A stretch of 64,000 nucleotides of DNA from Rhodococcus pyridinivorans (GTDB taxonomy: Bacteria > Actinomycetota > Actinomycetes > Mycobacteriales > Mycobacteriaceae), in contig NZ_FNRX01000002.1 of NCBI RefSeq assembly GCF_900105195.1, positions 124,001 to 188,000 of the forward strand, written 5' to 3'. This document shows positions 45,940 to 56,717 of the stretch, piece after piece. The position numbers were made by a program, and so were the translations under genes. Numbering within the stretch: position 1 is the stretch's first letter; every line of letters begins with the position of its first letter. The notes under the pieces were generated by a model. The model saw nothing but the letters and a program-made list of their open reading frames with translations. It had not been told where the DNA came from and ran no database searches.

Positions 45940-47481
45940 CTACAGCGGCAGCAGGTGATGCTTCCGCGGGTTCTTGAACACTTCCTTGTCGCGAAGAAGG
46001 TTCAGCGCCTTGCGGATCTCGAGACGGGTGGTCGACGGCTCGATCACCGCGTCGACGTATCCGCGCTCGGCCGCGATGTACGGCGTGGCCACGTGCTCGT
46101 TGTAGAAGTTGATGAGCTGCTGGCGCACCGCGGGAGCGTTCTCGCCCGCGGCCTCGATCTGCCGGCGACCGATCACCGCGACAGCCGATTCGGCACCCAT
46201 CACGGCGATACGCGCGGTGGGCCACGCGAAGTTGATGTCGGCGCCGAGCTGCTTCGACCCCATCACGGCGTAACCGCCGCCGTAGGCCTTGCGGACCACG
46301 ACGGTCACCTTCGGGACCGACGCCTCGACATATGAGAACAAGAAGCGGCCGCCACGCTTGATGACGCCGATCTTCTCCTGCTCGACACCGGGCAGGAAGC
46401 CGGGGGTGTCGACGACGAACACGAGCGGGATGTCGTAGGCGTCGCACACGCGCACGAAGTGCGCGGCCTTGTCGGCAGCAGCCGCATCGAGTGCACCCGA
46501 CAGGTACAGCGGCTGGTTCGCCACCACGCCCACCGCCCGGCCGTCGACGCGGGCGTAGCCGGTGATGATGTTCGGCGCGGTCTGTGAGCGGACCTCGAGG
46601 AACTCGCCGTCGTCGAAGATCTTCAGCAGGATGTCGTGCATGTCGTAGCCGGAGTTGTCGGCGTCGGGCATGAACGTGTCGAGTTCGAGATCGTCGGGCG
46701 TGAGCTCCGGTTCGAGACCGGGATTGATGATCGGAGGCTTCTCCTGCGCGTTGGACGGCATGTAGCTCAGGTACTGCCGCACCCACTCGAAAGCGGCCTT
46801 CTCATCCGGCGCGACGTGGTGCACGTTGCCGTACTCGGCCTGCTGACGGGCACCGCCGAGCTCCTCGAGGCTCACGTTCTCACCGGTGACCGCCTTGATG
46901 ACGTCCGGGCCGGTGACGAACATGTGGGCGCCTTCGGTGGCGACCACGACGTCGGTGTTGATCGGCGCGTAGACCGCACCACCGGCGCAGTTGCCGACGA
47001 TCACCGAGATCTGCGGGCACAGACCCGACAGCGGCTCGTGACGCTTGCCGATCTCGCCGTACCAGGCGAGCGAGGTGACGGCGTCCTGCACGCGGGCACC
47101 ACCGGAGTCGTTGATGCCGACGACGGGGCAACCGATCTTGAGGGCGAAGTCGAGGACCGCGGCGACCTTGCGGCCGAACATCTCACCGACGCTGCCGCCG
47201 AAGACGGTCTGGTCGTGGGAGAACACCGCGACCGGGCGGCCGTCGACCGTGCCGTGCCCGACGACGACGGCGTCGCCGTACATCGCATCGTCGCGGCCGG
47301 GCGTCTTCATCAGCGCGCCGATCTCGACGAAACTGCCCCTGTCGAGCAGCATGTCGATGCGCTCGCGAGCGCTCGGGATGCCCTTCTTCGCGCGCTTGGC
47401 GATCGCGAGTTCGCCGGCAGGCTCCTTCGCGATCTCCAGCTTCTCGCGCAGCTCGGCCAGCTTCTGTGCCGTGGTGCTCAC
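45940..47481 (-). CDS. accD4: Acyl-CoA carboxylase beta subunit AccD4
   Basis: 513 residues of the carboxyltransferase family. With AccA3 and AccD5-type partners it carboxylates long-chain acyl-CoA to supply the alpha-branch extender for Pks13. Visible motifs: [23 protein letters not shown] and [10 protein letters not shown] in the N-terminal half, and [21 protein letters not shown] with [19 protein letters not shown] in the C-terminal half. GTG 47481 starts 8 bases after the pks13 stop, and GAGGAG in the last pks13 codons is its ribosome-binding site. Corresponds to Rv3799c. Confidence 0.93.
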   Translation of the reverse strand: MSTTAQKLAELREKLEIAKEPAGELAIAKRAKKGIPSARERIDMLLDRGSFVEIGALMKTPGRDDAMYGDAVVVGHGTVDGRPVAVFSHDQTVFGGSVGEMFGRKVAAVLDFALKIGCPVVGINDSGGARVQDAVTSLAWYGEIGKRHEPLSGLCPQISVIVGNCAGGAVYAPINTDVVVATEGAHMFVTGPDVIKAVTGENVSLEELGGARQQAEYGNVHHVAPDEKAAFEWVRQYLSYMPSNAQEKPPIINPGLEPELTPDDLELDTFMPDADNSGYDMHDILLKIFDDGEFLEVRSQTAPNIITGYARVDGRAVGVVANQPLYLSGALDAAAADKAAHFVRVCDAYDIPLVFVVDTPGFLPGVEQEKIGVIKRGGRFLFSYVEASVPKVTVVVRKAYGGGYAVMGSKQLGADINFAWPTARIAVMGAESAVAVIGRRQIEAAGENAPAVRQQLINFYNEHVATPYIAAERGYVDAVIEPSTTRLEIRKALNLLRDKEVFKNPRKHHLLPL

Positions 47482-47489
47482 TTCTTCGT

Positions 47490-50400
47490 TCAGCTCCTCG
47501 AGGCCTCGATGTCGGCCAGCTTGCGGGTCAGGTCTTCCCCCACCTTCGAGATGTACGGCTCGTCGACGATCTGCAGGTGATCGCCGCCGACGTGCACGAC
47601 CTCGAGATCCGCGACGACCTCGCCCCACCCACCGTCGGGCAGCCGGGTCCCGAAGGCCGGCTCGAGATCGATCGCGTCGTCGTGATACTTGTCGGCCATG
47701 TACAGCACGACCTTGCCGTCGTAGGGCAGCAGATCCGCGGTCTGGATGGCGCGGTTGTCGAGCCACGACGTGCGCTGGTGCTCGATGATGCCGCCGGGGA
47801 TCTGCGCCCCGCTCAGCTCGAGCAGACCCATCAGGATGCCGATCTGCTCCTCGTCGCTGCCGGCCTCGGCCAGCAGGTCGTAGGGCAGCGGCGCGTCGAC
47901 CCCGTAGGTCTTCTTCGCGAACGCCGAGTAACGCTGCCAGCGCTTGCGGATCTCGTCGGGCGTGTCCTCGACCTTCTCACCGGCCATGACGGTGTCGATG
48001 AGGCCGACGAGACGCACGTCCTTGTCCTCCTCGCGGAGCAGACGGGCCACCGCGTAGGCCAGGACACCGCCGAGCGACCAGCCGCACAGCACGTACGGGC
48101 CGTCGCCCTGGATCTCCTTGATGAGCGGCAGGTACGCCTGTGCGCGGGTGTCGATCGGGCCCTCGGTGCGCTCGAAACCGAACACCGGGGTGTGCGCGGG
48201 CAGGCGGCGCAGCAGCGGCTCGTACGCGACCGTCGAACCACCCGCGGGGTGGAAGACGAAGACCGGCACGGTGTCCGATCCCTCGGCGCGGGGCCGCAGG
48301 GTGCGCACGAGTCCGTCGATGCGATCGGCGGATTCGAGATGCTGACGGACGGTCTCGGCGAGCTGCTCGACGGTCGGGGCGGAGAGCACGTCGTCGACGG
48401 TGATCTCACCCTCGGCCCGCTCGGTCAGCCGTGCCGCGAGCTTCTCGGCGACATCGCGGTCGAGCTTCGGCAACGGGTTGAAGATGCCCTTGGCCGACTT
48501 GCCCGTGACCACGGCCCACGAGGCGAAGGTCAACCGTTCCGCGGCGTCGCGCGGCGGCACGTCGACACCGCTCGACTCCTGCTCGGGCTCGGCCGTCTCG
48601 GGCGCGGTCTGTGCTTCGGCTTCGGCTTCGGCTTCGGCTTCGGCTTCGGCGAGAATCTGCTCGGCCTCGCCCACCGCGGTGGTGTCCTCGACCTCGGGAA
48701 GATCGTCCTGCTCCGCAGCGGCGGCGCGTTCGGCTGCCTTCTCGGCGGCCTGCTGCTCGGCGAGCTGCGCGACCTCCTCGCGGTTCTCGACGGCGTATCG
48801 CAGGTACTTCGCGACGTCGCGCAGGCTCGCGTCCTTGACCGCCGACAGCTGCAGCTGCGGGATGTCGAACTCGTACTCGACGCGGTTCTTGATGCGGACC
48901 GCCATGAGCGAGTCGAGGCCCAGCTCGATGAGCGGGATCTCGGCGGGCAGATCCTCGGGCGCATAACCCATGGACTCGGCGACGATCAGCGTCAGGCGGT
49001 CGTCGAGGCTCTGCGATCCGTTGGGATCCCACTGGTCGCCGAACGACTCGACGACCTCGGGAAGCTCCTCGGCCTGCGCGGCCGGCTTCGCGGCCACCGC
49101 GACGGGCGCGGGCAGCGGCTCACCGGATGTGACGACACCCTCGTGGACGAGCGTGAAACCGTCGCCGGTGTTCGCGTGCACCTGCAGTGACGCGCCACCC
49201 GGGTGCCGGGTGAGCGTCGTGGTGAGGGTGCCGGTCGCGGGGACGTCGGTGTGCGGGATGGACGCGGTGAGCGTGACATCGGACAGCACCTGCGAGGCCG
49301 CCGCGACGACCAGCTCGGCCGCATCGGTGACGGCGGATGCCTGCACCTCCCACACGTAGCGGCCGTCGGGCAGTGCGACCCGGGCGCCGGGCGCGCGGCC
49401 GTTGCCGGAGGTGCCGATGCTGGCGTCGACCCAGTACGGCTTGCGCAGGAAGGCGGTGCGCGGCAGGTCGGCGTAGTCGCCTTCCGGCAGCAGCGTCCTC
49501 AGATCGACGGACTGCCCGTGCACGTACAACTGCGCGAGCGCGGTCAGCACACCGAGGGACTCGTCCTCCTTGCGCTTGAGCGTCTGGATGAACTGGCCGT
49601 CCTGCACACCGGCGTCGAAGGCCGTCGCCGCGACCGACATGAGCGTCGCGGGGTTGGCGTTGAGCTCGACGAAGGTGGTGTGCCCGTCGGACAGCGCCTG
49701 CCGGATCGCCTGCGTGAAGTACACGCTGTGGCGCATGCCCTTGGTCCAGTACTCGACGTCGTGGATGCCCTCGTGACCTGCGCGGTAGAGGGTCTCCTGG
49801 TCGACCGACGAGTACAGGTCGACCTTCAGACGGTGCGGTTCGATGCCGGCGAGCTCGGCTGCGAGCTCGCCGAGGATCGGATCGACCTGCGAGGTGTGGC
49901 TCGCGCCCTTGGTCTGCAGGACCCGGGCGAACTTCTCCTCGGCCTCGGCACGCGCGACGATCGCGTTGACCTGCTCCTGCGGGCCACCGATGACGGTGTG
50001 CGTCGGCGCCGCGTAGACGCAGACCTCGAGCTGCGGGAAGTCGGGCAGCACGTCGGTGATCTCGGCGGCGCTGTACTCGACGAGCGCCATGAGGCGGATG
50101 TCGTCGCCGGTCAGGCCGGATTCGGCCTCACCCATCAGACGCGAACGCGAGCAGATGACGCGCACGGCGTCCTCGAGCGAGAGTCCGCCCGAGATGTAGG
50201 CGCCGGCGGCCTCACCCATCGAGTGGCCGACGACCGCGGCGGGCTCGGCACCGTGGTGGCGCAGCAGCGCGGCGAGACCGATCTGGATCGTGAAGATGCC
50301 GACCTGCGCCGTCTCGACGTCGTAGTCCTGCGCGTCGTCGAGGAACTTCTCCTTCATGGAGTAGCCCGACTCGTCGTAGATCAGCTCGTCGACCTCGTCG

Positions 50401-52433
50401 ACGGCCGCCGCGAAGACCGGGTTCTCCAGGTACAGCTGCTTGGCCATTTTGCGGTGCTGGGCACCGAAGCCGGAGAGCACCCACACCGCGCCCTTGGAGG
50501 CGGGAGCGTCGGCGGTGAACACGCCCTGCGCGGGCTTGCCGGCGGCGACGGCACGCAGACCGGCGATCGCCTCACCGTGGTTGCTCGCCACGACGATCGC
50601 GCGGGACCGGCCGTGATTGCGACGAGCGAGCGTGCGGGCGACGTCGGCGAGCGGCGTCGTGCTGCCCTTCTCGGTCTCGAGCCAGTCGGCGAGATCGGCG
50701 GCGGCACGGCGGCGACGCGACGGCATCGCAGCGGAGACGGCGAGCAGGACGGGCAGCTCGCGGGCCTGCTCGGTGGTCTCCGCGGCGGGGATCTCCTCCG
50801 GCAGGACCTCGACCTCGGCCTCGGACGCTTCGAGCCCCTCGGGGCCGGTGTACTCGCGCACGACGACGTGCGCGTTCGTGCCACCGAAACCGAAGCCGGA
50901 CACACCGGCGACGGCGCGACCGGTGTAGCGCGGCCACTTCGCGCCCTCGGGGATGACCTTCAGGTGCGCGCTGTCGAACGGGATGTACGGGTTGGGCGCC
51001 GTGTAGTTGAGCGTCGGGGGCAGCTGATCGTTCTGCATCGCGAGAACGACCTTGATGAGACCGGCCGCACCCGCGGCGGACTCGAGGTGACCGAAGTTGG
51101 TCTTGGCCGAACCGAGCAGGACCGGCTTGTCGTCCTCGCGGCCACGACCGACGACGCGGCCGAGCGCGTCGGCCTCGATCGGGTCGCCGAGCACCGTGCC
51201 GGTGCCGTGCGCCTCGATGTAGTCGACACCGGACGGCAGGATCTGCGCGTCGCGGTAGGCGCGGCGCAGCACGTCGACCTGCGCTTCGGGGTTGGGAGCG
51301 GCCAGGCCGTTGGAGCGGCCGTCCTGGTTGACGGCCGAACCGGCGATCACCGCGAGGATGTCGTCGCCGTCGCGCTCGGCGTCCTCGAGACGCTTGAGCA
51401 CGACGAGACCCCCGCCCTCGGCGCGGATCATGCCGTCGGCGTCGGCGGAGAACGCCTTGATGCGGCCGTCGGGTGCCATGACGCCGAGTTCGTCGAAGCC
51501 GAGGGTGCCGGCCGGGGCGAGCAGCATGTTGACGCCACCGGCGAGGGCGACGTCGGCTTCGCCGTTACGCAGCGCACGTACGGCCTGGTGCACGGCGACC
51601 AGCGACGACGAGCACGCCGTGTCGAGCGTGACCGACGGGCCGTGGAAGTCGTAGAAGTACGACACGCGGTTCGCGATGACCGCGGTGGAGGTGCCGGTGA
51701 GCGCGTAGGGATGCGCTGCGGACGGATCGCCGACCGCGAGGAGCATGTAGTCGCTCGCCGAGCTGCCGATGAACACACCGACCGAGCCGCCCTTGAGGTC
51801 GCTCGGCGGGATGTGCGCGTGCTCGAGTGCTTCCCAGGTCAGCTCCAGCGCGAGGCGCTGTTGCGGGTCGACCATCTCGACCTCGCGCGGCGACATCGCG
51901 AAGAACTCGGCGTCGAAGCCCTTGACGTCGTCGAGGTAGCCGCCCCTGGTGTTGGCGTTGCGGATCGACTCCCACACGGCGGGATCGTTCTCGAACTCCG
52001 ACCAGCGGCCCTCGGGCAGATCGGAGATGCCGTCGCGTCCGGACGCGAGCAGCTCCCACATCTGTTCGGGGGTGTCGACGTGGCCCGGCAAACGGGTGGA
52101 CAGACCGACGATGGCGACGTCCTTCGAACCCGCCGCGGCACCGACCGTGTACAGGGCGGAGTCGTCCTCGGCGGGTGCCTCGGGCTCACCTTCGATGATG
52201 CGCGTCGCGAGCGACGCGATCGTCGGGTGCTGGTAGGCGATCGTCGCGTTGAGGGTGACACCGAGGAGTTCCTCGATCTCACCCGCCATGGCGACGGCGT
52301 CCCGGGAGGACAGCCCGAACTCCTCCATCGGACGATCGTCCGAGATCTGGGAGACCGGCTGCCCGGTCGCGTCGGCGATCCAGTTGCGCAGCCATTCGCG
52401 CAGCTGCGCAACCGTCATTTCAGTGTCAGACAT
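47490..52433 (-). CDS. pks13: Mycolic acid condensase Pks13
   Basis: 1647 residues, type I polyketide synthase joining two fatty chains into the mycolic beta-keto ester. Order: N-terminal ACP (Ser43 in [10 protein letters not shown]), KS (about 105-525; Cys274 in DTACSSS, His409, His449), AT (about 560-950; Ser738 in GHSMGEA), second ACP (Ser1175 in LGLDSL), an Ala/Glu-rich linker (1215-1275) and thioesterase (Ser1453 in GWSLGG, Asp1480, His1619). There is no KR, DH or ER, as expected. ATG 52433 is preferred to the TTG just before it. It lies between fadD32 and accD4 in one operon, as in all mycolate producers. Confidence 0.95.
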   Translation of the reverse strand: MSDTEMTVAQLREWLRNWIADATGQPVSQISDDRPMEEFGLSSRDAVAMAGEIEELLGVTLNATIAYQHPTIASLATRIIEGEPEAPAEDDSALYTVGAAAGSKDVAIVGLSTRLPGHVDTPEQMWELLASGRDGISDLPEGRWSEFENDPAVWESIRNANTRGGYLDDVKGFDAEFFAMSPREVEMVDPQQRLALELTWEALEHAHIPPSDLKGGSVGVFIGSSASDYMLLAVGDPSAAHPYALTGTSTAVIANRVSYFYDFHGPSVTLDTACSSSLVAVHQAVRALRNGEADVALAGGVNMLLAPAGTLGFDELGVMAPDGRIKAFSADADGMIRAEGGGLVVLKRLEDAERDGDDILAVIAGSAVNQDGRSNGLAAPNPEAQVDVLRRAYRDAQILPSGVDYIEAHGTGTVLGDPIEADALGRVVGRGREDDKPVLLGSAKTNFGHLESAAGAAGLIKVVLAMQNDQLPPTLNYTAPNPYIPFDSAHLKVIPEGAKWPRYTGRAVAGVSGFGFGGTNAHVVVREYTGPEGLEASEAEVEVLPEEIPAAETTEQARELPVLLAVSAAMPSRRRRAAADLADWLETEKGSTTPLADVARTLARRNHGRSRAIVVASNHGEAIAGLRAVAAGKPAQGVFTADAPASKGAVWVLSGFGAQHRKMAKQLYLENPVFAAAVDEVDELIYDESGYSMKEKFLDDAQDYDVETAQVGIFTIQIGLAALLRHHGAEPAAVVGHSMGEAAGAYISGGLSLEDAVRVICSRSRLMGEAESGLTGDDIRLMALVEYSAAEITDVLPDFPQLEVCVYAAPTHTVIGGPQEQVNAIVARAEAEEKFARVLQTKGASHTSQVDPILGELAAELAGIEPHRLKVDLYSSVDQETLYRAGHEGIHDVEYWTKGMRHSVYFTQAIRQALSDGHTTFVELNANPATLMSVAATAFDAGVQDGQFIQTLKRKEDESLGVLTALAQLYVHGQSVDLRTLLPEGDYADLPRTAFLRKPYWVDASIGTSGNGRAPGARVALPDGRYVWEVQASAVTDAAELVVAAASQVLSDVTLTASIPHTDVPATGTLTTTLTRHPGGASLQVHANTGDGFTLVHEGVVTSGEPLPAPVAVAAKPAAQAEELPEVVESFGDQWDPNGSQSLDDRLTLIVAESMGYAPEDLPAEIPLIELGLDSLMAVRIKNRVEYEFDIPQLQLSAVKDASLRDVAKYLRYAVENREEVAQLAEQQAAEKAAERAAAAEQDDLPEVEDTTAVGEAEQILAEAEAEAEAEAEAQTAPETAEPEQESSGVDVPPRDAAERLTFASWAVVTGKSAKGIFNPLPKLDRDVAEKLAARLTERAEGEITVDDVLSAPTVEQLAETVRQHLESADRIDGLVRTLRPRAEGSDTVPVFVFHPAGGSTVAYEPLLRRLPAHTPVFGFERTEGPIDTRAQAYLPLIKEIQGDGPYVLCGWSLGGVLAYAVARLLREEDKDVRLVGLIDTVMAGEKVEDTPDEIRKRWQRYSAFAKKTYGVDAPLPYDLLAEAGSDEEQIGILMGLLELSGAQIPGGIIEHQRTSWLDNRAIQTADLLPYDGKVVLYMADKYHDDAIDLEPAFGTRLPDGGWGEVVADLEVVHVGGDHLQIVDEPYISKVGEDLTRKLADIEASRS
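48613..48650 (-). repeat. Hexanucleotide microsatellite in pks13 (AEAEAE linker)
   Basis: Six perfect GCTTCG units (forward strand) encode an alternating Ala-Glu tract in the linker between the second ACP and the thioesterase. Slippage by whole units would keep the frame and change only linker length. Confidence 0.85.
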
Positions 52434-52471
52434 CAACCCACCACGCTACCCGGGAAAGAGGACATTCGTTC

Positions 52472-54361
52472 TTACACGCTGTCCGGGAAGGCCTGCTGCT
52501 GGTAACCACCACGCAGCGTTCCCTCGACATATGCGGTCTTGCACGCCCGACGCGCGATCTTTCCGCTGGACGTACGGGGGATCGAACCGGCCGGCACGAG
52601 CAGCACGTCGCGGGCGGTGACACCGTGCCGGGACGAGATCGCGGCACGTACCGCGTCGGCGATCGGCTGCGGATCGGCCTTGCCGGCGCCGGGAGCGCGC
52701 TCGGCGACGATCACGAGCTGCTCCGACGAATCGTCGGCATCGAACTGCAGGCCGGAGGCGTCGTTGTCGAACACCTCGCGCGGCAGCTGGTTGGCCGGCA
52801 CCGCGAACGCCGCGACGAAGCCGGGACGCAGCGCGGAGCTGGCCTCCTGCGCCGAGAACTCGAGGTCCTGCGGGTAGTGGTTGCGGCCGTCGACGATCAC
52901 GAGGTCCTTGACGCGACCGGTGATGTAGAGCTCGCCGTCGATGTAGACGCCGTAGTCGCCGGTGCGCAGCCACTTGCTGTCGTCCGGGGTGCCCTCGGCG
53001 TGGCTGCCCTCGGCCAGACGCTTGGTGATGCGGTTGTGGAAGGTGTTGTCGGTCTCTTCCTTGCGACCCCAGTAGCCGATGCCCATGTTCTCGCCGTGCA
53101 GCCAGATCTCGCCGACCTGCTCGTCGGGCATCTCGGTGCCGGTCTCGGCGTCGACGATCGCGGCCCACTGGCTGCGTGCGACGTAACCGCAGGAGACCTG
53201 CGGGATGGCGTTCTCGGCATCGGGCTCGACGCGCATGACCCGGCCCGCGTTGAGTGCGGTGCGGTCGACGTAGATGACCTTCGCCTCGTCGCTGTGACGG
53301 GTGGAGGAGACGAACAGGGTGGCCTCGGCCATGCCGTAGGACGGCTTGATCGCCGTGCGGGGCAGACCGTAGGGCCCGAATGCCTCGTTGAACTTGCGCA
53401 TCGACGACGTGGTGACCGGCTCGCTGCCGTTGATCAGGCCGATGACGTTGCTCAGGTCGAGTTCTTCGCCCGGCTTGGGGACCGCGCGTGCCGCAGCGTG
53501 CTCGAACGCGAAGTTCGGGGCGGCGGCGAAGGTGCCGGCACCGTCGGAGACGGCGGCGAGCTCGCGGATCCAGCGGCTCGGCCGGGCCACGAAGGCACGC
53601 GGGCTCATGATGGTGATGTACTTGCCGCCGACCGCGGGCAGGATCACCGTGAGCAGGCCCATGTCGTGGAACAGCGGCAGCCAGGTCACGCCGCGCGACG
53701 ACTCGTCGAGTTCGATGGAGTCGGCCATCTGGATGACGTTGGTGAGCACCGAGCGGTGAGTGATCTCGACGCCGGCGGGAACGCGGGTCGAGCCGGAGGT
53801 GTACTGCAGGTACGCGATGTCGTCGGTGCCGATGGGCGGCCGGTTCCAGGACTCGGCGACCGAGTCGGGGATGGCGTCGACGGCGATCACGCGGGGACGC
53901 TGCGCAGCGGGGAGCGGGCGGAAGAACTGCCGCACGCCGGCCGCGGACGAGGTGGCGGTGAGGATCGCGCTGGGGGTGCAGTCGCCGAGAACGGCGTGCA
54001 GGCGATCGGTGTGGCCGGGCTCGTCGGGATCGAACAGCGGCACGGCGATGGTGCCGGCGTAGATCGCGGCGAAGAAGGACACGACGTAGTCGAGGCCCTG
54101 CGGAGCGAGGATCGCGACGCGGTCGCCGGGAGCGGTGACCTGTTGCAGGCGCGCGGCGATGGCCTTGATGCGCACGCCGAACTGATCCCAGGTCAGCTCG
54201 TGCACCTCGCCGTCGCGTTCCCGCGAGTAGTCGATGTACCGGTAGGCGAGGTCGTCACCGTTTGAAGCGAAGTTCCCCTCGAGGTGATCGAGCAGGGTCT
54301 GCCCTTCAGGCAGCCTGATCCGCCCGTTCTCATCGATGAACTCTTCGAACCCGACGCTCAA
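52472..54361 (-). CDS. fadD32: Fatty acyl-AMP ligase FadD32
   Basis: 629 residues of the FAAL branch of the ANL superfamily. It activates the meromycolate as acyl-AMP and loads it on the Pks13 N-terminal ACP. Motifs: [96 protein letters not shown] and [18 protein letters not shown] 54361 was chosen because GGGAGAAGG stands 3-4 bases before it; another in-frame TTG lies at 54391. The start overlaps the stop of a small upstream frame. First gene of the fadD32-pks13-accD4 operon. Confidence 0.93.
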   Translation of the reverse strand: MSVGFEEFIDENGRIRLPEGQTLLDHLEGNFASNGDDLAYRYIDYSRERDGEVHELTWDQFGVRIKAIAARLQQVTAPGDRVAILAPQGLDYVVSFFAAIYAGTIAVPLFDPDEPGHTDRLHAVLGDCTPSAILTATSSAAGVRQFFRPLPAAQRPRVIAVDAIPDSVAESWNRPPIGTDDIAYLQYTSGSTRVPAGVEITHRSVLTNVIQMADSIELDESSRGVTWLPLFHDMGLLTVILPAVGGKYITIMSPRAFVARPSRWIRELAAVSDGAGTFAAAPNFAFEHAAARAVPKPGEELDLSNVIGLINGSEPVTTSSMRKFNEAFGPYGLPRTAIKPSYGMAEATLFVSSTRHSDEAKVIYVDRTALNAGRVMRVEPDAENAIPQVSCGYVARSQWAAIVDAETGTEMPDEQVGEIWLHGENMGIGYWGRKEETDNTFHNRITKRLAEGSHAEGTPDDSKWLRTGDYGVYIDGELYITGRVKDLVIVDGRNHYPQDLEFSAQEASSALRPGFVAAFAVPANQLPREVFDNDASGLQFDADDSSEQLVIVAERAPGAGKADPQPIADAVRAAISSRHGVTARDVLLVPAGSIPRTSSGKIARRACKTAYVEGTLRGGYQQQAFPDSV

Positions 54362-54402
54362 TTCCTTCTCCCTGTCGAAGCGATCCCACAACCACTCGAC
54401 AT
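54358..54402 (-). CDS. Possible upstream ORF overlapping the fadD32 start
   Basis: ATG at 54400-54402 opens a 14-codon frame whose TGA overlaps the fadD32 TTG (TTGA). It could couple translation of the operon to the leader peptide. GGAGGAAAAG lies farther upstream. Only geometry supports this. Confidence 0.3.
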   Translation of the reverse strand: MSSGCGIASTGRRN

Positions 54403-55044
54403 GGTTGCGCCACTAACTTTTCCTCCGCGCCGGCGGATCGTCGTACCGATACCGCCCCCCACGGCTTCCGGCGGTCCGTTCCTCGAACGTGTCCATCGAC
54501 CCCAGATCACGAATATGTTACAGATCGGCATCACGCGCACCCACGCAAAGTGCGGTCGCCGGGAAGAACGCTTCCCCTCGCACACGGGAAACACAAAGAT
54601 ACGACATGGTCGTCTTCACACACACATTCCGCGCCCGTCGAACGAGACGAGCACACGATCCGATTGTGTGCGAGGGTTTTTCGACGCCGACACCGACCGA
54701 CGGTGCAACCCGCCGCCCTCTGCTGCCCAGGATCGGCGCCCCGGTACGTACGCCCGACCGAGGCGAGAGCTCGTGACAAGGATCATTCCCGGTCGCGGGC
54801 CGTCGCTACGCCCCCGGAGGGGGCCGGCCGTTCGCCGTGCCGTCACTGGCACCATGAACCTCTTCTCCTGTGGCAGTCGTCGTGCGCCACGATCCCGGAC
54901 GGCCGGGCCGCAGCCGAGGGATGAGTCTAAAGGCAGCCCGTCTTTCGAGTGTACCGGGTGGTGAGATCGGACACTACCGGCGAGTAATATGTGGGAGGGT
55001 TCACTCGGACCCGAACCTCCGCCGCGTGCAGCGACGGCCGCACC
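54403..55044. other. 640-bp intergenic region upstream of fadD32
   Basis: No frame has convincing coding character. The region must contain the promoter of the fadD32-pks13-accD4 operon and the 3' end of the cutinase-like gene. Its base composition is less GC-rich than the genes. I could not identify a clear operator. Confidence 0.5.
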
Positions 55045-56004
55045 TCATTCTTCTGCGGGTTCCGGTGCGGCATCGATCTTCTCCGTCGCCCAGTTCGCGA
55101 TCCACTGCGTCGCGGTCGTGCCGTTCTCGTCCACGACGTAGGTGTTGTACATCGCGTGGATCGGGTTGTTGACGTACTCGAGCAGGCGCGGAGCGGCCGA
55201 CATCCAGTTGGCGGGATTCAGCGCGTTCGGTGGTGCGTCACAGATACTGTCCGTGGGCGCGCAGATTTGGATCGTGCGGTCGTCGAGCTCCCCGAAGCCA
55301 CCGGGACGCGCGCCGGTCATCGTGATCCCCGGCAGCCGCAGGCCGTCGAGCGACAGTTCGGCGCCCACTCCGGCGACGGGCGCACCGATGTCGGTGCCCG
55401 AGACCCCGTCGCGGCGACCGTCGGCAACGAGTGCGACACCGAGCACCCGGTCGGCGGGGACCGGGCCGTTGCCGGCACCGATCTGCGCGGCGACGTCGCC
55501 CACGATCACGGCGCCCTGCGAGAAACCGGTGAGCACGTAGGTGGTCAGCGGGCACTCGGCCGAGCGTCGCGCGAGGATGTCGGTGGTGGCCGCGAATCCC
55601 TCACTGCGGCTGTTGTTGTAGGACTGCTGGCCGTCCGGCGGGATCGCGATGGGGTTCGAGAACTGCGCGACGTACGGCACCGTGTAGACATCGGCGCGTT
55701 GGGCATCGAAACGCTCCTGCAGCGGCCTCGTCACGTTGAGCATGAGCGAGTACGGGTTCGCGGCCGGAGCGTACGGATCGTCGCCCACCGCGGACTCCCA
55801 GGTGCCCGGCACCGCGACGACCTGCACGTCGGGGCACGAGGCCGGCTGCGACTGCGGCTCCTCCGGCCCGGGCGGGGTAGGAATCGGCGACGGGATGTCC
55901 AGCCGCCCCGCGAGCATGTACCAGAGCACCAGCACGATCGCCAGGACGAGCAGCGCCCCCACGACCACGATCCTGCGTCCGCGACGCTGCTTCGTCCTGA
56001 CCAT
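55045..56004 (-). CDS. Cutinase-like serine esterase of the Culp6/Rv3802c type
   Basis: 319 residues. One N-terminal membrane anchor (IVVVGALLVLAIVLVLWYMLAG), a proline-rich linker, then an alpha/beta hydrolase with nucleophile motif VLTGFSQGAVIVGD (GxSxG), SICDAPPNALNP (Asp region) and a C-terminal histidine in NPIHAMYNTYVV. The M. tuberculosis counterpart Rv3802c is an essential envelope phospholipase/thioesterase next to fadD32. ATG 56004 lies 20 bases after the lipoprotein gene, so the two are probably co-transcribed. Confidence 0.85.
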   Translation of the reverse strand: MVRTKQRRGRRIVVVGALLVLAIVLVLWYMLAGRLDIPSPIPTPPGPEEPQSQPASCPDVQVVAVPGTWESAVGDDPYAPAANPYSLMLNVTRPLQERFDAQRADVYTVPYVAQFSNPIAIPPDGQQSYNNSRSEGFAATTDILARRSAECPLTTYVLTGFSQGAVIVGDVAAQIGAGNGPVPADRVLGVALVADGRRDGVSGTDIGAPVAGVGAELSLDGLRLPGITMTGARPGGFGELDDRTIQICAPTDSICDAPPNALNPANWMSAAPRLLEYVNNPIHAMYNTYVVDENGTTATQWIANWATEKIDAAPEPAEE

Positions 56005-56024
56005 TCGTGCTGTCCCCGCGTTCC

Positions 56025-56585
56025 CTAGTTGCAGTACGTCTCGCCGGCGACGGCGATGTACGTGTCGGCCGTCGAGGAGGCCTGATCCTCCGACAACTCG
56101 ACACCACCGGCTGCAGCATCACTACCCACGAGCGCGGTCACGAACACCTTGATCTCCTCCGGCGACCCGCCCTGCGCCTGGGCGCTGCAGATGTAGTCGG
56201 CGATGTTCACCGCGCCGGTCTCGTCGCTGGGCTCGACGCCCTCGGCGCGGAGACCGTCGAGGAAGGCCTGTGCGCCGGGCGTGGGAGCGGGTGCTACGCC
56301 CGTGTCCTCTCCGCCATCGTCGTCTCCGGCAGCGGGCGAGGACGGAGCCGGGGACGCCTCGCTCGTCTCGGTCTCGCCCGTGGTCTCGGCCCCGGCCGCG
56401 CCGGGGGATGTCTCGGCCGCGGAGGTCGATGTCGACGCCGAGGTTTCCGTGGCGGCAGACGTCGTCGGCGTGTTCGTCGCGGTGGAGTCGTCGCTTCCGC
56501 ACGCGGAGAGAACGGCCGTGGCGGTCAGTGCCGCAGCGAGGGCGCCGAGGACTCGGGTCGAGCGTGAGCGGGTCCGTGCAGGCAT
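56025..56585 (-). CDS. DUF732-like lipoprotein
   Basis: 186 residues. The signal peptide RVLGALAAALTATAVLSACGS carries a lipobox LSAC, so the mature protein should be lipidated at Cys29. A low-complexity Ser/Thr/Glu linker of about 70 residues follows, then a small domain (AQAFLDGLRAEGV, ADYICSAQAQGGSP, DTYIAVAGETYCN) with two cysteines, resembling DUF732. It is a surface protein of unknown function. A reverse-strand TAGCCT lies upstream near 56641 as a possible -10. Confidence 0.7.
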   Translation of the reverse strand: MPARTRSRSTRVLGALAAALTATAVLSACGSDDSTATNTPTTSAATETSASTSTSAAETSPGAAGAETTGETETSEASPAPSSPAAGDDDGGEDTGVAPAPTPGAQAFLDGLRAEGVEPSDETGAVNIADYICSAQAQGGSPEEIKVFVTALVGSDAAAGGVELSEDQASSTADTYIAVAGETYCN

Positions 56586-56717
56586 GTGGTGGGGTCCTCA
56601 CATCCGGGATGTCGGTCGAACTTGGTCAGATGCGCCCCAGGCTACAGAGCGGCCCGTGCGGCCGGTAGGAGCGTCCCTCCTCCCCCGGTTACACGGGCCG
56701 ACCCTGCTGTCGTTCGG

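Noticed and set aside
49203..52505. 1100-residue forward frame
   Set aside because: It lies wholly opposite pks13, whose domains and catalytic residues are intact; its Arg/Val/Gly-rich composition is that of an antisense shadow.
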